The notes under the pieces: generated by a model | The model's database searches: none | Told to the model about the DNA's origin: nothing | What the model saw: only the letters and a program-made list of their open reading frames with translations | Assembly: GCA_035537875.1 (NCBI GenBank) | Contig: DATLLJ010000037.1 | Location: 62,001 to 126,000 of the forward strand | Reading direction: 5' to 3' | From: DATLLJ01 sp035537875 | Lineage (GTDB): Bacteria; Acidobacteriota; Vicinamibacteria; Vicinamibacterales; CAVVIG01 | DNA length: 64,000 nucleotides | Position numbers and translations under genes: made by a program | Shown: positions 52,501-60,494 of the stretch, in pieces | How positions within the stretch are numbered: the stretch's first letter is position 1 | Layout of the letters: the number at the start of each line of letters is the position of its first letter

Positions 52501-54169
52501 TCGCATCGAGCGGCGGATTGGTCACCTGCGCGAAGACCTGCGTGAAATAGTCGTAGAGCAGCCGCGGGCGATCCGACAGGACGGCGAGCGACGTGTCGCT
52601 GCCCATCGAGCCGACGGCTTCCTCGCCTTTCGACGCCATCGGTGCGAGCAGGACGCGCAGATCCTCGTCGGTGTAGCCGAAGGTCTGCTGGCGGCGCAGG
52701 ACTGTTTCGTGGCTCGGCGGCGGCAGGTACGGGGCCGGCGGCAGATCCTCGATGTCCACCAGGTTGCCCTTCAGCCAGTCGGCGTACGGATGCGCGCGAG
52801 CCAGGTCGCGCTTGATCTCTTCGTCGGCCACGATGCGGCCCTGCGCCGTGTCAACGAGGAAGATGCGGCCCGGATGCAGCCGTTCCTTGATGAGGATGTT
52901 CTCGGGTGGAATGTCGAGCACCCCGACCTCCGACGCCATGATCACGAGGTCGTCCTTGGTCACGTAGTAGCGCGACGGCCGAAGGCCGTTCCGGTCGAGG
53001 ACGGCGCCGACCACCGATCCGTCGGTGAAGGCGATCGAGGCCGGCCCATCCCACGGCTCCATCAGCGACGAGTGATACTCGTAGAACGCTTTGAGCTCGG
53101 CCGGCATCGACTCGTGCCCCGCCCATGGTTCCGGAATCATCATGAGGATGGCGTGGGGCAGCGATCGCCCCGCCATCACGAGGAACTCGAGGACGTTGTC
53201 GAACGTGGCCGTGTCGCTTCCGCCCTCGCGGATGATCGGGAGAATCTTCCTCAGGTCGTCGCCGAGAAGCGGCGACGACAGCAGCCCCTCTCGCGCGCGC
53301 ATCCAGTTGATGTTGCCGCGCAGCGTGTTGATCTCGCCGTTGTGCGCGATATACCGGTAGGGATGCGCCAGCGGCCAGGAGGGGAACGTGTTGGTGCTGA
53401 AGCGCTGATGCACCAGCGCCAGGGCCGACTCGAACTCGGGGTCCGCGAGGTCCGGGAACATCGGGACGATCTGATCGGCGATCAGCATCCCCTTGTAGAT
53501 GAGTGTTCTGGCCGACAAGCTCGGAATGTAGAAGGCCCGCGCGTCCTCGTCGTGGAGGCGATCGATCGCGTGCTCGACGCGCTTGCGAATGACGTACAGC
53601 TTGCGCTCGAACTGCGCGGACCGTTCGCGATCGGACGGGTCGAAGGGGGCGCCTGCCCCGATGAAGATCTGTTCGAAACGTGGCTCGACCGCGACGGCCG
53701 ACGCGCCGACGCGCCGATCGTCGGTCGGCACCAGACGCCACCCCAGCACCTGCTGCCCCTCTTCGCGCACGATGGATTCGAGCAGCGCGCGCGTCTGCTC
53801 GCGCGCGCCTTCGGCCCGGGGCAGAAACACGAATCCGGCGCCGTAACAGCCGGCGGGCGGAAGCGTGATGCCGAGCGCCGGCGTGATCCTGCGGAAGAAG
53901 CGATCGGGCATCTGGACGAGGATGCCGGCGCCGTCGCCGGTGGACGCCTCGCAGCCGCACGCGCCGCGGTGGAGCAGGTTGACGAGCACTCGGAGTCCCT
54001 GTTCCACAATGGCGTGTGAGCGTCGCCCCTTGATGTCGACGACGAAGCCGACGCCGCAGGCGTCGTGCTCGTGCTCGGGATCGTACAGGCCGGCCGCGGC
54101 GGGCGACTCGTGCGGCCTGAGAGAAAAACCGGGCTCAGGCCCTTGCTGGAAGAGCATGAACTCTGACAT
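49550..54169 (-). CDS. gltB: Glutamate synthase large subunit
   Basis: 1539 residues, full length. After a propeptide of about 38 residues comes the class II amidotransferase nucleophile in HDACGVGFVVD, which releases ammonia from glutamine. The central domain, the FMN-binding synthase barrel (SGHDGGTGASPQTSIKHGGI; PLVVSGCVMMRVCHLNTCPV with the 3Fe-4S cysteines) and the C-terminal GXGXG beta-helix (FKGSAGQSFGAFVPRGITLE; GVGDHGCEYMTGGRVVVLGK) follow. The ATG at 54169 has GAGGG three bases upstream. With gltD it converts glutamine plus 2-oxoglutarate to two glutamates. Confidence 0.98.
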   Translation of the reverse strand: MSEFMLFQQGPEPGFSLRPHESPAAAGLYDPEHEHDACGVGFVVDIKGRRSHAIVEQGLRVLVNLLHRGACGCEASTGDGAGILVQMPDRFFRRITPALGITLPPAGCYGAGFVFLPRAEGAREQTRALLESIVREEGQQVLGWRLVPTDDRRVGASAVAVEPRFEQIFIGAGAPFDPSDRERSAQFERKLYVIRKRVEHAIDRLHDEDARAFYIPSLSARTLIYKGMLIADQIVPMFPDLADPEFESALALVHQRFSTNTFPSWPLAHPYRYIAHNGEINTLRGNINWMRAREGLLSSPLLGDDLRKILPIIREGGSDTATFDNVLEFLVMAGRSLPHAILMMIPEPWAGHESMPAELKAFYEYHSSLMEPWDGPASIAFTDGSVVGAVLDRNGLRPSRYYVTKDDLVIMASEVGVLDIPPENILIKERLHPGRIFLVDTAQGRIVADEEIKRDLARAHPYADWLKGNLVDIEDLPPAPYLPPPSHETVLRRQQTFGYTDEDLRVLLAPMASKGEEAVGSMGSDTSLAVLSDRPRLLYDYFTQVFAQVTNPPLDAIREELVTAMGSTIGPEGNLLDPRPESCHQIAIKYPVIDNDQLAKVRHLYYPGFRSTTLQMVFDPRGNGASLELALERLKDAASKAVEAGYNILILSDRGTDRDLAPIPSLLATAGVHHHLVREGTRTRCALVVESGDAREVHHCALLLGYGAGVVNPYLAFETLDDMIRQGILVGVTHAQAVKNYIKALNKGILKVMSKMGISTLQSYCGAQIFEAVGLNRPFIDKYFTWTASRIGGVGIDIVAAETIERHRRAFHNLAGAPAELESGGEYQWRRDGEYHLFNPDTVFKLQHATRTGQYAIFKEYSRLVDDQSRHRATLRGLLELKAVAPVPIDEVEPVEVIVKRFATGAMSYGSISQEAHETLAIAMNRLGGKSNTGEGGEDPARYRPDPNGDSRNSAIKQVASARFGVTSEYLVNARDLQIKMAQGAKPGEGGQLPGHKVYPWIAKVRYATPGVGLISPPPHHDIYSIEDLAQLIHDLKNANPTARIHVKLVATAGVGTVAAGVSKAHADVVLISGHDGGTGASPQTSIKHGGIPWELGLAETQQVLMMNRLRDRIVVQVDGQLKTGRDVAIAALLGAEEFGFATAPLVVSGCVMMRVCHLNTCPVGIATQDPELRKNFTGKPEFVENFFRFVAQEVREYMAALGFRTMDEMIGRVDCLNFHQAVDHWKARGLDYSAILYQPPVAPDAPRRCVTAQDHGLAGALDNELIVQCANAIERGTPVALQLPIRNVNRTVGTMLGYHVTRRYGAAGLPDNTISLRFKGSAGQSFGAFVPRGITLELEGDANDYIAKGLSGGKVIVYPPKQATFVPEENIIIGNVALYGATSGEAYFRGVAGERFAVRNSGAFAVVEGVGDHGCEYMTGGRVVVLGKTGRNFAAGMSGGIAYVLDITGTFAKRCNREMVELEALDSAEDVDLVRDLIRRHVLYTGSDHAARVLEAWRDMAALFVKVMPRDYKRVLTAQAVAAAQGRPVEFAELVGAG

Positions 54170-54394
54170 AGCCCTCACCCTTGGGACCCCGCTGCGGGGG
54201 TAACCGAGAAGCTGTAGTTATGCCTCAGGCCGAAGCAGAAGTAAAATGCAATCTCAGTATTCGTATGATGAGATAAACAGATGGAAGCGGAGGGCGGGAT
54301 CGGCTCCCCACGGGGCGGAAACCGACGTGTCTGTCGATGTTCCGGCGGTGGCGCGCCGGGGCTCGACGAGTCCGTCCGGGGCGGAGCCGCTCGC
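54170..54394. other. Divergent intergenic region between gltB and the TetR operon
   Basis: This 225-base stretch is locally AT-rich (54236-54285) and must hold the gltB promoter, but I cannot pick convincing -35/-10 boxes. A GC-rich inverted repeat CCCCGC-N-GCGGGG (54190-54202) lies 20-35 bases before gltB and could fold in its leader. No riboswitch consensus is recognised. Confidence 0.35.
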
Positions 54395-54440
54395 TTGACA
54401 GGGAGGCGCTGTCTGTATTAACTAACCAGTCAGTTAGTTA
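54395..54440 (+). promoter_or_regulatory. Promoter and TetR operator of the efflux operon
   Basis: TTGACA (54395-54400) is a consensus -35. The -10 is TATTAA (54416-54421) or TTAACT (54418-54423). An 8-bp perfect dyad TAACTAAC (54419-54426) / GTTAGTTA (54433-54440) covers the expected transcription start and ends on the A of the TetR start codon. This is ideal placement for autorepression by the TetR protein encoded immediately after. Confidence 0.75.
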
Positions 54441-55087
54441 TGTCCCCGCGCCGCCGCTCCCCGCTGCCCGGCACCCGCAGCCGCATCCTGGCCGCCGCCG
54501 CCGGGGAGTTCGCCGCCCACGGCTTCGCCGCCACCACCGTCGATCGCATCGCCCGCCGCGCCCGCGTCAACAAGGCGATGATCTACTACCACTTCCCCAA
54601 CAAGCGTGCCTTGTACACCGCGATCGTGCGCGATCATTTCTCGCCCATTGTCGAGAAGCTCACCGCCATCAGGGCCGAACCGGCCCCGGCCGCGCAGCAG
54701 CTCGACCGGTTCGTCGAAACTTTCGTCGCCTCGATCGACGCGTCCCGCACGTTCCTCCCGCTGTTCCTGCGGGAGATCGCAGAGGGGGGGGTGCACCTCG
54801 GCGGGGAAGAGCTCGCGCTCGTGGCCGAAGTCTTCGGCGCCGTGCGGGCCGTCATCGCCAGCGGCACCGAGCAGAGGACGTTCCAGCCGGTGCACCCCTC
54901 ACTCGCGCACTTCACGTTGATCGCGCCCGTGATCATGTTTCGAGCCACCGCAAGTATCAGACGGCGGCTCAAGACAGCGCGGAACGTCGACATCCCGGAC
55001 GCCGATTCGGGAACGCTCGTCCGCCACATGCAGATGGTCGCGCGCCGCATGCTGGCGCCGCCCCACAACGAGGGCCGGATCCTATGA
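54440..55087 (+). CDS. TetR/AcrR-family repressor (CecR-like)
   Basis: 215 residues. The N-terminal helix-turn-helix is typical (RSRILAAAAGEFAAHGFAAT, TVDRIARRARVNKAMIYYHF, PNKRALYTAIV), and the ligand-binding domain has LDRFVETFVASIDASRTFLP. Position and partners match CecR/YbiH of the ybhGFSR efflux operon, where the regulator releases its operator on binding a drug-like ligand (family knowledge). The ATG lies inside the operator dyad and lacks a Shine-Dalgarno sequence, so the mRNA leader must be very short. Its stop overlaps the HlyD gene start by four bases (ATGA). Confidence 0.92.
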   Translation: MSPRRRSPLPGTRSRILAAAAGEFAAHGFAATTVDRIARRARVNKAMIYYHFPNKRALYTAIVRDHFSPIVEKLTAIRAEPAPAAQQLDRFVETFVASIDASRTFLPLFLREIAEGGVHLGGEELALVAEVFGAVRAVIASGTEQRTFQPVHPSLAHFTLIAPVIMFRATASIRRRLKTARNVDIPDADSGTLVRHMQMVARRMLAPPHNEGRIL

Positions 55088-56139
55088 GGCCCGACGCACA
55101 AAGGGACGACATGTCAGGCACATACACGCCACCGGCTCGCCGCTGCGCGGGGTTGATCGTCGTCATCACGGCACTGAGCGTGGTGGCGTGTCGAGACCAG
55201 GTCGAGAGTACCAGCGCTCGCGTGTCGGGCCAGGTTCAGGCCACCGAAGTGCAGCTGGCCGCCGAAGTCGGCGGGCGCATTCTCGAGCTGCCGGTCGTCG
55301 AAGGCAATCGGGCCAATCAGGGCGACGTGATGGCGCGACTGGATACCCGCGACGTGGACCTTGCCCTGCAGCGTGCCCGGGCCGACCGCGACGGCGCGGT
55401 GGCGCAGCTGCGACTGCTCGAGGCCGGCTCGCGGCCCGAGGATATCCGGCAGGCACAGGCGCAGCTGGCGGCCGCGACGAGCGAAGTCGCCGTGGCCCAG
55501 TCAGAGCTCGCGGCGGCGGAGACCGACCTGGAACGGTTCGAGCAGCTGCTCAAGAGTAACTCCGGCTCGCAGAAACAGCGTGACGACGCTGCAACGAGGC
55601 GGAACGTGGGCCGGGATCGGGTGGCGTCGGCGCGAGCGCACGAGAATGCGGCGCGCGCAGCCGAGGCACGGCTCTCGGCGGGCGCCCGGCGCGAGGAGAT
55701 CGATGCGGCCCGGGCGCGTGTCGCGAGCGCGGAGGCTCAGATCGCCTCGCTCGAGAAGAACAAGGCGGATGCGACCCTCCTCGCTCCGATCGCCGGCATC
55801 GTCAGCGAACGGCTCCTGGATCCCGGGGAGATGGCGGCTCCGCGCGCGCCGATCGTCGTTCTGACCGATCTCGATCATGCCTGGGCAGAGGTCTTCGTGA
55901 ACGAGCCCGACGTCCCGAGGTTGAAGCTCGGGCAGCCCGCGACGGTTTTCACCGACGCCGGTTCGAGCATCCAGGGAACGGTCAGCTTCATTTCTTCCAA
56001 GGCGGAGTTCACTCCCCGTAACGTGCAGACGGCGGAAGACCGATCGAAGCTCGTGTATCGCGTGAAGATTGCCGTCGACAACCGCGAAGGATTGCTGAAG
56101 CAAGGTATGCCGGTCGAGGCCGAGATTCCTCTTCACTGA
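55084..56139 (+). CDS. HlyD/YbhG-type adaptor lipoprotein
   Basis: 351 residues. The signal ends in SVVACRD, a lipobox, so it is anchored as a lipoprotein. VSGQVQATEVQLAAEVGGRI starts the lipoyl/barrel part. A long coiled-coil hairpin spans about 95-235 (QAQAQLAAATSEVAVAQSEL; ARVASAEAQIASLEKNKADA), and the rest of the beta barrel follows. It would link the ABC-2 permeases to the TolC protein encoded two genes downstream. Start ATG 55084 overlaps the TetR stop; ATG 55111 with GGGA five bases before it is equally possible. Confidence 0.9.
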   Translation: MRPDAQRDDMSGTYTPPARRCAGLIVVITALSVVACRDQVESTSARVSGQVQATEVQLAAEVGGRILELPVVEGNRANQGDVMARLDTRDVDLALQRARADRDGAVAQLRLLEAGSRPEDIRQAQAQLAAATSEVAVAQSELAAAETDLERFEQLLKSNSGSQKQRDDAATRRNVGRDRVASARAHENAARAAEARLSAGARREEIDAARARVASAEAQIASLEKNKADATLLAPIAGIVSERLLDPGEMAAPRAPIVVLTDLDHAWAEVFVNEPDVPRLKLGQPATVFTDAGSSIQGTVSFISSKAEFTPRNVQTAEDRSKLVYRVKIAVDNREGLLKQGMPVEAEIPLH

Positions 56140-56149
56140 ACCGCTGACC

Positions 56150-57094
56150 ATGCCGTCTCCTCTTGCGCTCGATCACGTCACGAAGAAATACGGCGCCGTG
56201 CCGGCCCTCCGCGAGCTGAGCCTGTCGGTTGAGAGCGGCGAGATGTTCGGACTGATCGGGCCGGACGGTGCCGGCAAGACGACAGCGATACGGCTGATCT
56301 GCGGGCTGCTGAAGGTGGACGGCGGAACCGTCCGCGTCTTCGGCCGCGATCCTGTCACGGAGCACCTGCAGGTCACCCGGACGATCGGATACCTCTCGCA
56401 GCGGTTCAGCCTGTACGGCGACCTGACCGTTGACGAGAACATCGCTTTTTTCGCCGAGATTCACGGGCTGCAGATGAACGATCGCCGCATCCGCGATCGC
56501 CGCACCCGCCTCCTCGAGTTGACGCAGCTCGCGCCCTTCCGTGAGCGCATCGCCGATCAGCTGTCGGGCGGCATGAAGCAGAAACTGGCGCTGGCCTGCA
56601 CCCTCGTGCACGAGCCGCAGATCATCGTGCTCGATGAGCCGACGACCGGCGTGGATCCGGTGTCGCGCCGGGAATTCTGGAAGCTCCTGTCGGAGTTCCT
56701 GAGCCACGGCATCACGATCCTGATGGCGACGCCGTATCTCGACGAAGCGGAGCGATGCTCACGCGTCGCGCTGCTGCACGAGGGGCAGCTGCTCGCGCTC
56801 GACTCGCCGGCTGCGCTCCGCGGAAGCCTCAGAGGCGAGGTCATGGAAGTGATTGCCGGCGATCGGACGCGCGCGATGGAGGCGCTCGTGCGGACCGCTG
56901 GCGTCGTGGACGTTCAGCTGTTTGGCGAACGGGTGCATGCGAGGCTGGAGCCGGACTCTCCCTTGCGGGACGCCGGTCGTTTGACCGCGGTGCTCGGCCA
57001 GGCCGGCGTCCAGCCCGAAAGCGTGCGGCGGGTCCCGACGTCGCTCGAGGATGTGTTCATTGCACGCATCACCGAGCGAGTCGTTTCTGCGTAG
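56150..57094 (+). CDS. ABC-2 type exporter ATPase with a degenerate H-loop
   Basis: 314 residues. Walker A GPDGAGKTT, signature LSGGMKQK and Walker B IIVLDEPTTGVDP are intact. The switch histidine that normally follows Walker B is replaced: ILMATPYLDEAE has Pro where LSTHYMDEAE-type sequences have His. A C-terminal domain typical of drug-export ATPases follows (about 220-314). In E. coli the two ATPase halves are fused in YbhF; here they are two genes, and this one corresponds to the catalytically weaker half. Starts 10 bases after the HlyD gene. Confidence 0.92.
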   Translation: MPSPLALDHVTKKYGAVPALRELSLSVESGEMFGLIGPDGAGKTTAIRLICGLLKVDGGTVRVFGRDPVTEHLQVTRTIGYLSQRFSLYGDLTVDENIAFFAEIHGLQMNDRRIRDRRTRLLELTQLAPFRERIADQLSGGMKQKLALACTLVHEPQIIVLDEPTTGVDPVSRREFWKLLSEFLSHGITILMATPYLDEAERCSRVALLHEGQLLALDSPAALRGSLRGEVMEVIAGDRTRAMEALVRTAGVVDVQLFGERVHARLEPDSPLRDAGRLTAVLGQAGVQPESVRRVPTSLEDVFIARITERVVSA

Positions 57095-57145
57095 CGTCCG
57101 GCGTCGGCGTCGCGGTGGAGGCCCCGCCGGCCATACGAGGTTGCA

Positions 57146-58444
57146 ATGTGTCGATCGCTGATCGTGTTTGCGGCGTTTTGTGCGGGCTCGGTCGTGGCGC
57201 GCGCACAGACTGAGACCCTGACCCTCGACGAGGCCATCGCGCGTGGGCTCGCGGCGAGCCATCGCGTGGCGGAGGCCGGTGCGCGCCAGGAGGCGGCGGA
57301 GGCGGTCGAAGATCAGCGTCAGGCGGCCGCCATGCCGCTGACGTCGATGCAGGCCGGCTACACGCGGACCAATCACGTCGTGCCGTTCGGCATACCTGGC
57401 GAACTTCTGATCTATCCCGACGTTCCCGACAACTACAGGTGGCGCATCGACCTGCAGTGGTCCATTTACAACGGTGGGCGGACTTCTGCGCTGACGCGTG
57501 CCGCTGCCGCCGAAGCCGATGCCGCGGTCCAGGATCGCGAGACGGCGCGCGTCGACGTCAAGCTCGAGATCGCGCGCGCTTACTGGGCCGTGATTACGGC
57601 GCGCACCGCGGTGGATGTCGTCGGCCAGGCGCTGGCGCGCATGGAGGCGCACCTCGTCGATGTCCGCAACCAGTTGAACGTCGGGCTTGTGCCGCCAAGC
57701 GACGTCCTGTCGGTCGAGGCTCAGCACGCCCGTCAGCAGCTGCTCCTGATCGAGGCCAGAAACCTCGCCGAGACCACGGGGGCGGAGTTCAGGCGGATCG
57801 TCGGGCTGGCGCCCGAGATGCCCTTCGAGCTCGAGGATCGCATCGATACGCCGTCGACACCATCGCCCGAAGTCGCGTCGCTGGTCGAGGCGGCCAGGGC
57901 GAACCGGACCGACCGCAAGGCGCTGGAGAGTCGGCTCGATGCGCTTGGCGAAAGGGTGGCTGCGGCGCAGGCCGGCCGCCTGCCAGAAGTGGTGACCGTG
58001 GCGGGCTATGACCTCGCGAATCCGAACCCGCACATCTTTCCACGTCAGGAGGTCTGGAAACCGTCGTTCGACGTCAGCGTGAATCTGACGTGGGCATTGT
58101 TCGACGGCGGCCGTGTTCGAGCGCAGGTGGCGGAGGTCGCCGCCAATCGGCGCGCGGCGGTCGAGCGGCTCAGAGAGTTCGATGACAGCATCGACCTGGA
58201 GGTCCGCCAGCGGGCGGCCGATCTGGCGTCAGCGGAAGCGGCGATCACGGCGACAGACGTGGCAGTCCGCAGCGCCGCAGAGGCGCGACGGGTCATCGCC
58301 GACCGGTTCGCTGCGGGCGTGGCGACGAACACCGACGTCATCGATGCCCAGGTGGTGCTGCTCCAGGCGGAACTGGATCGGACGCGCGCGCTGGCCAATG
58401 CCCATCTTGCGGTCGCCCGCCTCGATCGGGCGCTGGGCCGATGA
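57146..58444 (+). CDS. TolC-family outer-membrane efflux protein
   Basis: 432 residues. A signal peptide (CRSLIVFAAFCAGSVVARAQ) is followed by two OEP repeats, each a long helical hairpin: TLDEAIARGLAASHRVAEAG, LQWSIYNGGRTSALTRAAAA and VEAQHARQQLLLIEARNLAE in the first half, VNLTWALFDGGRVRAQVAEV and QVVLLQAELDRTRALANAHL in the second. The paired NGGR/DGGR turns are diagnostic. It forms the outer-membrane channel of this exporter; having its own TolC in the operon makes the system self-contained. It overlaps the next ATPase gene by four bases. Confidence 0.94.
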   Translation: MCRSLIVFAAFCAGSVVARAQTETLTLDEAIARGLAASHRVAEAGARQEAAEAVEDQRQAAAMPLTSMQAGYTRTNHVVPFGIPGELLIYPDVPDNYRWRIDLQWSIYNGGRTSALTRAAAAEADAAVQDRETARVDVKLEIARAYWAVITARTAVDVVGQALARMEAHLVDVRNQLNVGLVPPSDVLSVEAQHARQQLLLIEARNLAETTGAEFRRIVGLAPEMPFELEDRIDTPSTPSPEVASLVEAARANRTDRKALESRLDALGERVAAAQAGRLPEVVTVAGYDLANPNPHIFPRQEVWKPSFDVSVNLTWALFDGGRVRAQVAEVAANRRAAVERLREFDDSIDLEVRQRAADLASAEAAITATDVAVRSAAEARRVIADRFAAGVATNTDVIDAQVVLLQAELDRTRALANAHLAVARLDRALGR

Positions 58445-59373
58445 ACGGCGAAGACGCAATCATCGTGCGGGACTTGACGCGACGGTTCGGCCATTTCACC
58501 GCAGTCGATCGCATCAGCTTCGAGGTCAAACGCGGCGAGATTTTCGGGTTCCTCGGGGCGAACGGGGCCGGCAAGTCCACAACCATCCGCATGCTGTGCG
58601 GGTTGCTGACGCCCACGTCCGGGACGGCCCTGGTGGATGGCATCGATGTCAGCAGAGATCCGGAGTCGGTGAAGCTGCGGATCGGGTACATGTCCCAGAA
58701 GTTCTCGCTCTACGAGGTGCTCACCGTCGAGCAGAACATCAGGTTCTTCGGCGCCCTCTACGGGCTCACCGACAGCCAGATTGCGAAACGGCAGCGGTTC
58801 GTGATCGAGATGTCGGGTCTCTCTGGCCGGGAAGGCACCAAGGCACGCGAGCTGGCAGGGGGGTGGCGGCAGCGACTGGCGCTCGGCTGCGCCATCCTGC
58901 ACGAGCCGCGTGTCGTGTTTCTCGACGAGCCGACCGGCGGCGTCGATCCGATCTCGCGCCGGCAATTCTGGAACCTGATCGAGGATCTGTCGCGGGCCGG
59001 GGTCACCATCCTGGTCACGACGCACTATCTCGACGAGGCCGAGCACTGCCATCGCATCGCGATCATCAATGCCGGCACGCTCGCGGCGATTGGGACTTCG
59101 CGCGAGCTCAAGAAGATCTTCGCCGATCGGCCGATCCTCGAGATTCATTCCAGCCGGCCCGTCGACGTCATGAGGATTCTCGACGGGATGGACGAGGTCG
59201 AGAAGACCACGGTGTTCGGAACGGCCGTTCACGCCGTGCTCAGGTCCGATCGCGTGGAGGCGTCGACGCTCGCCGATCGCCTGCGGATGCAGGGGCTGGA
59301 GATCAGAGCCATCGACCGCGTGATGCCTTCGCTCGAAGACGTGTTTCTCGACGTCATCGAGCGCGCGTCATGA
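58441..59373 (+). CDS. ABC-2 type exporter ATPase (catalytic half)
   Basis: 310 residues with Walker A GANGAGKST, Walker B VVFLDEPTGGVDP and an intact switch histidine in ILVTTHYLDEAEHC. The signature is slightly altered (LAGGWRQR). A C-terminal domain (about 225-310) ends SLEDVFLDVIERAS, as in YbhF/CcmA-like drug exporters. It presumably pairs with the preceding ATPase to form an asymmetric dimer. The stop overlaps the first permease gene (ATGA). Confidence 0.94.
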   Translation: MNGEDAIIVRDLTRRFGHFTAVDRISFEVKRGEIFGFLGANGAGKSTTIRMLCGLLTPTSGTALVDGIDVSRDPESVKLRIGYMSQKFSLYEVLTVEQNIRFFGALYGLTDSQIAKRQRFVIEMSGLSGREGTKARELAGGWRQRLALGCAILHEPRVVFLDEPTGGVDPISRRQFWNLIEDLSRAGVTILVTTHYLDEAEHCHRIAIINAGTLAAIGTSRELKKIFADRPILEIHSSRPVDVMRILDGMDEVEKTTVFGTAVHAVLRSDRVEASTLADRLRMQGLEIRAIDRVMPSLEDVFLDVIERAS

Positions 59374-60494
59374 GAAAGGCCCTGGCCGTCGGCCGCAAGG
59401 AGTTCAGGCAGATTGCGCGCGATCGCATCTCCCTGCTGATCCTGATGTTCGTTCCGGCGTTCTTCCTGCTGCTCTACGGCTACGCGCTCAACTTCGACGT
59501 TCAGCACATTCGCCTTGCCGTCCACGACAACGACCGGACCACGGCGAGCCGCAATCTGATCTCGTCGTTCGTCAATTCGGGATACTTCGATCTCGTGGCC
59601 TCGGTCGCCGACGCGAACGAGTACGAGCGGCTGATTGACGAAGGCGCCGCCCGGATTGTGCTGGTGATCCCGCCCGGTCTGCAACAGAGGCTTCTTGCAG
59701 GCCGGCGTGTGCCGGTCCAGGTCATCATCAACGGCGACGACGCGAACACCGCGGCGACGGTGACGGGCTACGCCCTGGGCGTCCTGCGGACCGTATCCGC
59801 GCAGTATCAGGCCGATGCGATGACGAGGGCGCCGGGCGCGCGCCTCCCCGTCGTGAACGTCGAACCACGGGTCTGGTACAACCCGGAGCTTCGCAGCGCG
59901 CTGTTTCTCGTTCCCGGTCTCATCGCCTACATCGGGATGATCTCGGCGGTGATCTCCACCGCGCTCTCGGTCGTGCGTGAAAAGGAGCGTGGAACGATGG
60001 AGCAGGTGAGGATGGCGCCACTCAGCACCATCGCGTATGTGGTCGGCAAGACGCTGCCGTACTTCGCCATCTCGATGTGCACATCGCTCGGCGTTGTCCT
60101 GGCGTCGATGGCGCTGTTCGGGCTGCCGATGAACGGCTCGTGGTGGCTCCTGCTGCTGTCGATTTCGCTGTATCTGGCCGGGGCCCTGGGGCTCGGCTTG
60201 ATGATCTCGACGGCAGCCGAGTCGCAACAGGCGGCCTTTCAAATGGCGATGCTCGCGTCGTTTCTTCCGACGATGATCCTGTCCGGGTTCGTGTACCCGA
60301 TTGCCAGCATGCCCGTGCCCATCCAGGTGATCACCTATATCGTCCCCGCCCGGTACTTCATCGTCGCGCTCCGGTCCATCCTGCTGAAGGGGGCGGAGCT
60401 GTCGATGTTCTGGCCCGATCTCGCGGCCCTCGCCTTGTATGCGACGTTCATGCTGACGATGGCGTCGAGACGGCTGAAGAGGCAGTGGACGTGA
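59370..60494 (+). CDS. ABC-2 permease (YbhS/YbhR-like), subunit 1
   Basis: 374 residues. One N-terminal helix (RISLLILMFVPAFFLLLYGY) is followed by a large extracytoplasmic domain (about 45-165) and five C-terminal helices (LVPGLIAYIGMISAVISTAL, ISMCTSLGVVLASMALFGLP, LLLSISLYLAGALGLGLMIS, AMLASFLPTMILSGFVYPI). The motif VREKERGTMEQVRMAPLS is the ABC-2 hallmark that contacts the ATPase. Overlaps both neighbours by four bases. Confidence 0.93.
   Translation: MRKALAVGRKEFRQIARDRISLLILMFVPAFFLLLYGYALNFDVQHIRLAVHDNDRTTASRNLISSFVNSGYFDLVASVADANEYERLIDEGAARIVLVIPPGLQQRLLAGRRVPVQVIINGDDANTAATVTGYALGVLRTVSAQYQADAMTRAPGARLPVVNVEPRVWYNPELRSALFLVPGLIAYIGMISAVISTALSVVREKERGTMEQVRMAPLSTIAYVVGKTLPYFAISMCTSLGVVLASMALFGLPMNGSWWLLLLSISLYLAGALGLGLMISTAAESQQAAFQMAMLASFLPTMILSGFVYPIASMPVPIQVITYIVPARYFIVALRSILLKGAELSMFWPDLAALALYATFMLTMASRRLKRQWT

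Noticed and set aside
51419..54019. A very long open frame antisense to gltB (866 codons), and others antisense to gltB and gltD
   Set aside because: Arg/Asp/His-rich translations with no motifs, exactly mirroring well-conserved glutamate synthase codons; typical shadow frames of high-GC DNA.
54170..54240. Possible glutamine riboswitch before gltB
   Set aside because: Only a simple GC hairpin is visible; the conserved core of glutamine or other nitrogen riboswitches is not recognisable.
54337..55083. N-terminal extension of the HlyD gene through the TetR region
   Set aside because: It is the alternative frame of the TetR gene; the lipobox signal places the true start at 55084 or 55111.
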